8,286 bases of DNA from Labilithrix luteola (GTDB lineage: Bacteria > Myxococcota_A > Polyangia > Polyangiales > Polyangiaceae), in contig JAMFST010001102.1 in NCBI GenBank assembly GCA_026225435.1, positions 1 through 8,286 of the forward strand, given 5' to 3'. The translations under genes and the position numbers were made by a program. A model generated the notes under the pieces. That model had not been told where the DNA came from and did no database searches. It saw only the letters and a list, made by a program, of their open reading frames with translations. Below are positions 6,824-8,286 of this stretch, in pieces. Every line of letters begins with the position of its first letter. Position 1 is the stretch's first letter.

Positions 6824-7813
6824 CTATTTTCCGTCCCTGCTGTCCTGGCCGAGACCGACGCCGAGACCGAGAACGGTGAGCGACTCCTCCGACCGGCGGA
6901 AGGTCAGCACGTCACCGATAGTTGCATCATACACGATGTGGTGGCCGTCGATGTACAGCTTGGCCTCCTTCATCTTGTTGCGGACGAGCAGCTCCTCGCC
7001 GGCCGGGACGAGCCCCTGCGCGATGCTCAGCGGCCCCTTGCGCGGCACGTAGGCCTCACGCACCACGAACTGGATGTCCGTGGAGGTCAGCGGTAGCACC
7101 TGTCCGCCGGCGCTGCGCTGCGCCGCCGTGCTCCCGGCGGCCGGGCCGATCCACATGCCGCTCGAGCGCTGCTCCTCCTCACGTTCGGTGCGCTCGGCGC
7201 GCGCCCCGGTGCTGCTGGAGCCGGCGGAGCGGAAGCGGAGGATGTACTTGGAGGTCGCGGCGGGCGAGGCGTGACAGTAGAGCACCTCGTTGAGGACGCG
7301 GTTGTGGAGCACCACGCCGTTGCGGTCGACCCGCATGCGCGACAGCACCGTGCCGGGCAGCTCGCCGGAGAGAGCGGCGGCCACCGACTCGTAGACCGAG
7401 CCCTTCTTGGCGGCGCAGAAGAAGCCGATGGAGCTGTTGGGGGCGCTGTTGACACCGAGGATGGGCGTCTCGGCGCCGACCGAGTGGGAGGCGGCCAGCA
7501 GCGTGCCGTCGCCACCGACGGTCACCACCAGGGCGAACTTGCCGAGCACGCGGGCGCGGGCGCCGTGCACCACCTCCGCCTCGGCGCCGAGATCGGCCAG
7601 CGCGCGGCGCACCTCGTCGACCGTCTCCTGGTGATCGCTGTGGGTCCGCACCATGCTGCGGACCGTCGGATCCTTCTTCGCCAGCAGCTCGACGACCCGG
7701 GCGTCGCGCTCGTCCTCGACCAGCTTGCCGTAGGAGGTTCGCTTGAGGAGGACGAGGACCCGGGGCGCTCGGCGGTTCGACGAGCCGCTGCTGTTCGAGG
7801 GGGCGCTGCTCAT
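6824..7813 (-). CDS. nadK: NAD kinase (ATP-NAD kinase, PpnK/NadK family)
   Basis: This cytoplasmic enzyme phosphorylates NAD to NADP using ATP or polyphosphate. Family hallmarks in the 329-residue product are VVTVGGDGTLLAASH (96-110) with the GGDGT active-site motif at 100-104, LGVNSAPNSSIGFF (119-132), VLNEVLYC (173-180) and the glycine/serine motif GPAAGSTAAQRSAGG (223-237), which corresponds to the usual TPTGSTAYSLSAGG. The C-terminal half ends in the expected beta strands (LYIDGHHIVYDATIGD, 286-301). A charged, low-complexity insert (about 197-218, Ser/Gly then Arg/Glu) precedes the GPAAGSTA motif, and the N-terminus has a Ser/Asn-rich tail (2-14). The motif GPAAGST in place of TPTGST is divergent but is seen in some delta-proteobacterial-type sequences as far as I recall. 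The ATG overlaps the TGA of the Nudix gene (ATGA), so translation is probably coupled. A frame open upstream to 8155 is only overlap with the Nudix gene. Confidence 0.92.
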   Translation of the reverse strand: MSSAPSNSSGSSNRRAPRVLVLLKRTSYGKLVEDERDARVVELLAKKDPTVRSMVRTHSDHQETVDEVRRALADLGAEAEVVHGARARVLGKFALVVTVGGDGTLLAASHSVGAETPILGVNSAPNSSIGFFCAAKKGSVYESVAAALSGELPGTVLSRMRVDRNGVVLHNRVLNEVLYCHASPAATSKYILRFRSAGSSSTGARAERTEREEEQRSSGMWIGPAAGSTAAQRSAGGQVLPLTSTDIQFVVREAYVPRKGPLSIAQGLVPAGEELLVRNKMKEAKLYIDGHHIVYDATIGDVLTFRRSEESLTVLGLGVGLGQDSRDGK

Positions 7814-8286
7814 TGCTCGAGCTCCGCGAGACGGCGCAGGCCGATCTCCGTCTTGGCGTCGTACAGATCGCCGTTGCGCGTCCAGGCGAGCGCGTCGGCG
7901 AGCGGAACGAGGAGGATCGCGCCGTCTTGCTCGAGCACGCCGTCCTCGCGCGGTGGACGCCGCGTGGCCGGATCGACCTCGACGGAGAACAGGTACTGCA
8001 GCTCGGCGATGGCCGCCGGGAAAGGCGCGATGCGCGAGCCGAGTGGCTTCATGTCGTCTCCCGTCCGTTCGAACCCCAGCTCTTCCCCGAGCTCGCGCGC
8101 TGCTGCCGCTGCCGGGGACTCCCCTTCGTCGATCAAGCCCGCCGGCAGCTCCCACACCGCGCCGCTCATCCCGAGCTCGGGGCGCAGCGCGAGCGGTGGA
8201 CGCAGGGCGCTGCGCAGGTACACGTGCCGCTCGCCGTCCTTCTGGCAGTGGGCGACGATCACCGCCGCGTCGATCTGCTGGCGGCC
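7810..8286 (-). CDS. Nudix hydrolase, probable ADP-ribose pyrophosphatase, 5' end outside window
   Basis: Nudix enzymes hydrolyse nucleoside diphosphates linked to another group. A complete Nudix box GX5EX7REUXEEXGU lies at 8139-8071: G, LIDEG, E, SPAAAAA, then RELGEELGF. A proline 16 residues after the box (in IAPFP) is the spacing reported for ADP-ribose pyrophosphatases, and WELPAG just before the box also fits that group. GTG 8262 could be a start, but the frame stays open to the edge and reads QQIDAAVIVAH, a typical first Nudix strand, so I treat the gene as truncated by the window. The stop overlaps the nadK start by 4 nt. Together they suggest a unit for NAD-derived nucleotide turnover: removing ADP-ribose while making NADP. 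The substrate is inferred, and another nucleoside diphosphate sugar is possible. Confidence 0.88.
   Translation of the reverse strand, partial: GRQQIDAAVIVAHCQKDGERHVYLRSALRPPLALRPELGMSGAVWELPAGLIDEGESPAAAAARELGEELGFERTGDDMKPLGSRIAPFPAAIAELQYLFSVEVDPATRRPPREDGVLEQDGAILLVPLADALAWTRNGDLYDAKTEIGLRRLAELEQ

Noticed and set aside
5361..7052. A 563-codon plus-strand frame opposite the lipoprotein gene and the nadK end
   Set aside because: It spans a lipoprotein with a clear signal peptide and ribosome site on the other strand, and its own product is repetitive Gly/Arg/Val text with no domain.
7814..8155. Upstream extension of the NAD kinase
   Set aside because: This stretch is the Nudix gene in another frame. 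The NAD kinase fits its family from the ATG at 7813, and the ATGA overlap is a usual operon junction.

Overview
The window is very GC-rich and carries eight protein-coding genes, two of them cut by the window edges. A Ras-like GTPase of the MglA type, a PHP-family polysaccharide phosphatase and a large lipoprotein of no known family point to a myxobacterium or close relative (Myxococcota). That assignment is an inference from gene content and base composition. No RNA gene, CRISPR array, insertion sequence, phage gene or origin is visible, and no gene-free stretch exceeds 300 bases.

Layout. An MglA-like GTPase (1-663, minus, 3' end outside the window) diverges across an 84-bp region from a plus-strand cluster of three genes. 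These are a YwqE/CpsB-type PHP tyrosine phosphatase (748-1554), a TviB/WbpO-type UDP-N-acetylhexosamine 6-dehydrogenase (1586-2884) and a multi-spanning LPG-synthase-TM/UPF0104 membrane protein (2943-4073). The rest lies on the minus strand, read from the right: a Nudix hydrolase (5' end outside the window) overlaps an NAD kinase by 4 nt (ATGA). After a 161-bp gap comes a lipoprotein (5436-6662), and after a further 178-bp gap a FabH-type ketoacyl synthase (4205-5257) that converges on the membrane-protein gene.

How the genes work together. The plus cluster looks like part of a surface-polysaccharide system: a nucleotide-sugar oxidase makes a uronic-acid precursor, a phosphatase of the family that reverses bacterial tyrosine-kinase phosphorylation may regulate it, and the membrane protein may act on a lipid or lipid-linked substrate. 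The phosphatase-dehydrogenase order recalls Bacillus ywqE-ywqF. The Nudix-NAD kinase pair is a translationally coupled NAD(P)/ADP-ribose metabolism unit.

The strongest unexplained signal is non-coding. A 36-bp inverted repeat (4080-4115 with 4171-4206) almost fills the gap between the two convergent genes. Every one of its five imperfections is a G-U wobble when read as plus-strand RNA. Secondary signals are two mutually exclusive hairpins built from GGATCC sites upstream of the lipoprotein gene, a 10-bp tandem repeat that places a TGA in all three frames at the lipoprotein's end, an inverted repeat over a possible fabH promoter, and -10-like ATAG elements only 7-10 nt before GTG codons of the three plus-strand genes. 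These are ordinary housekeeping and envelope genes; I see no clear evidence of a new multi-gene system.
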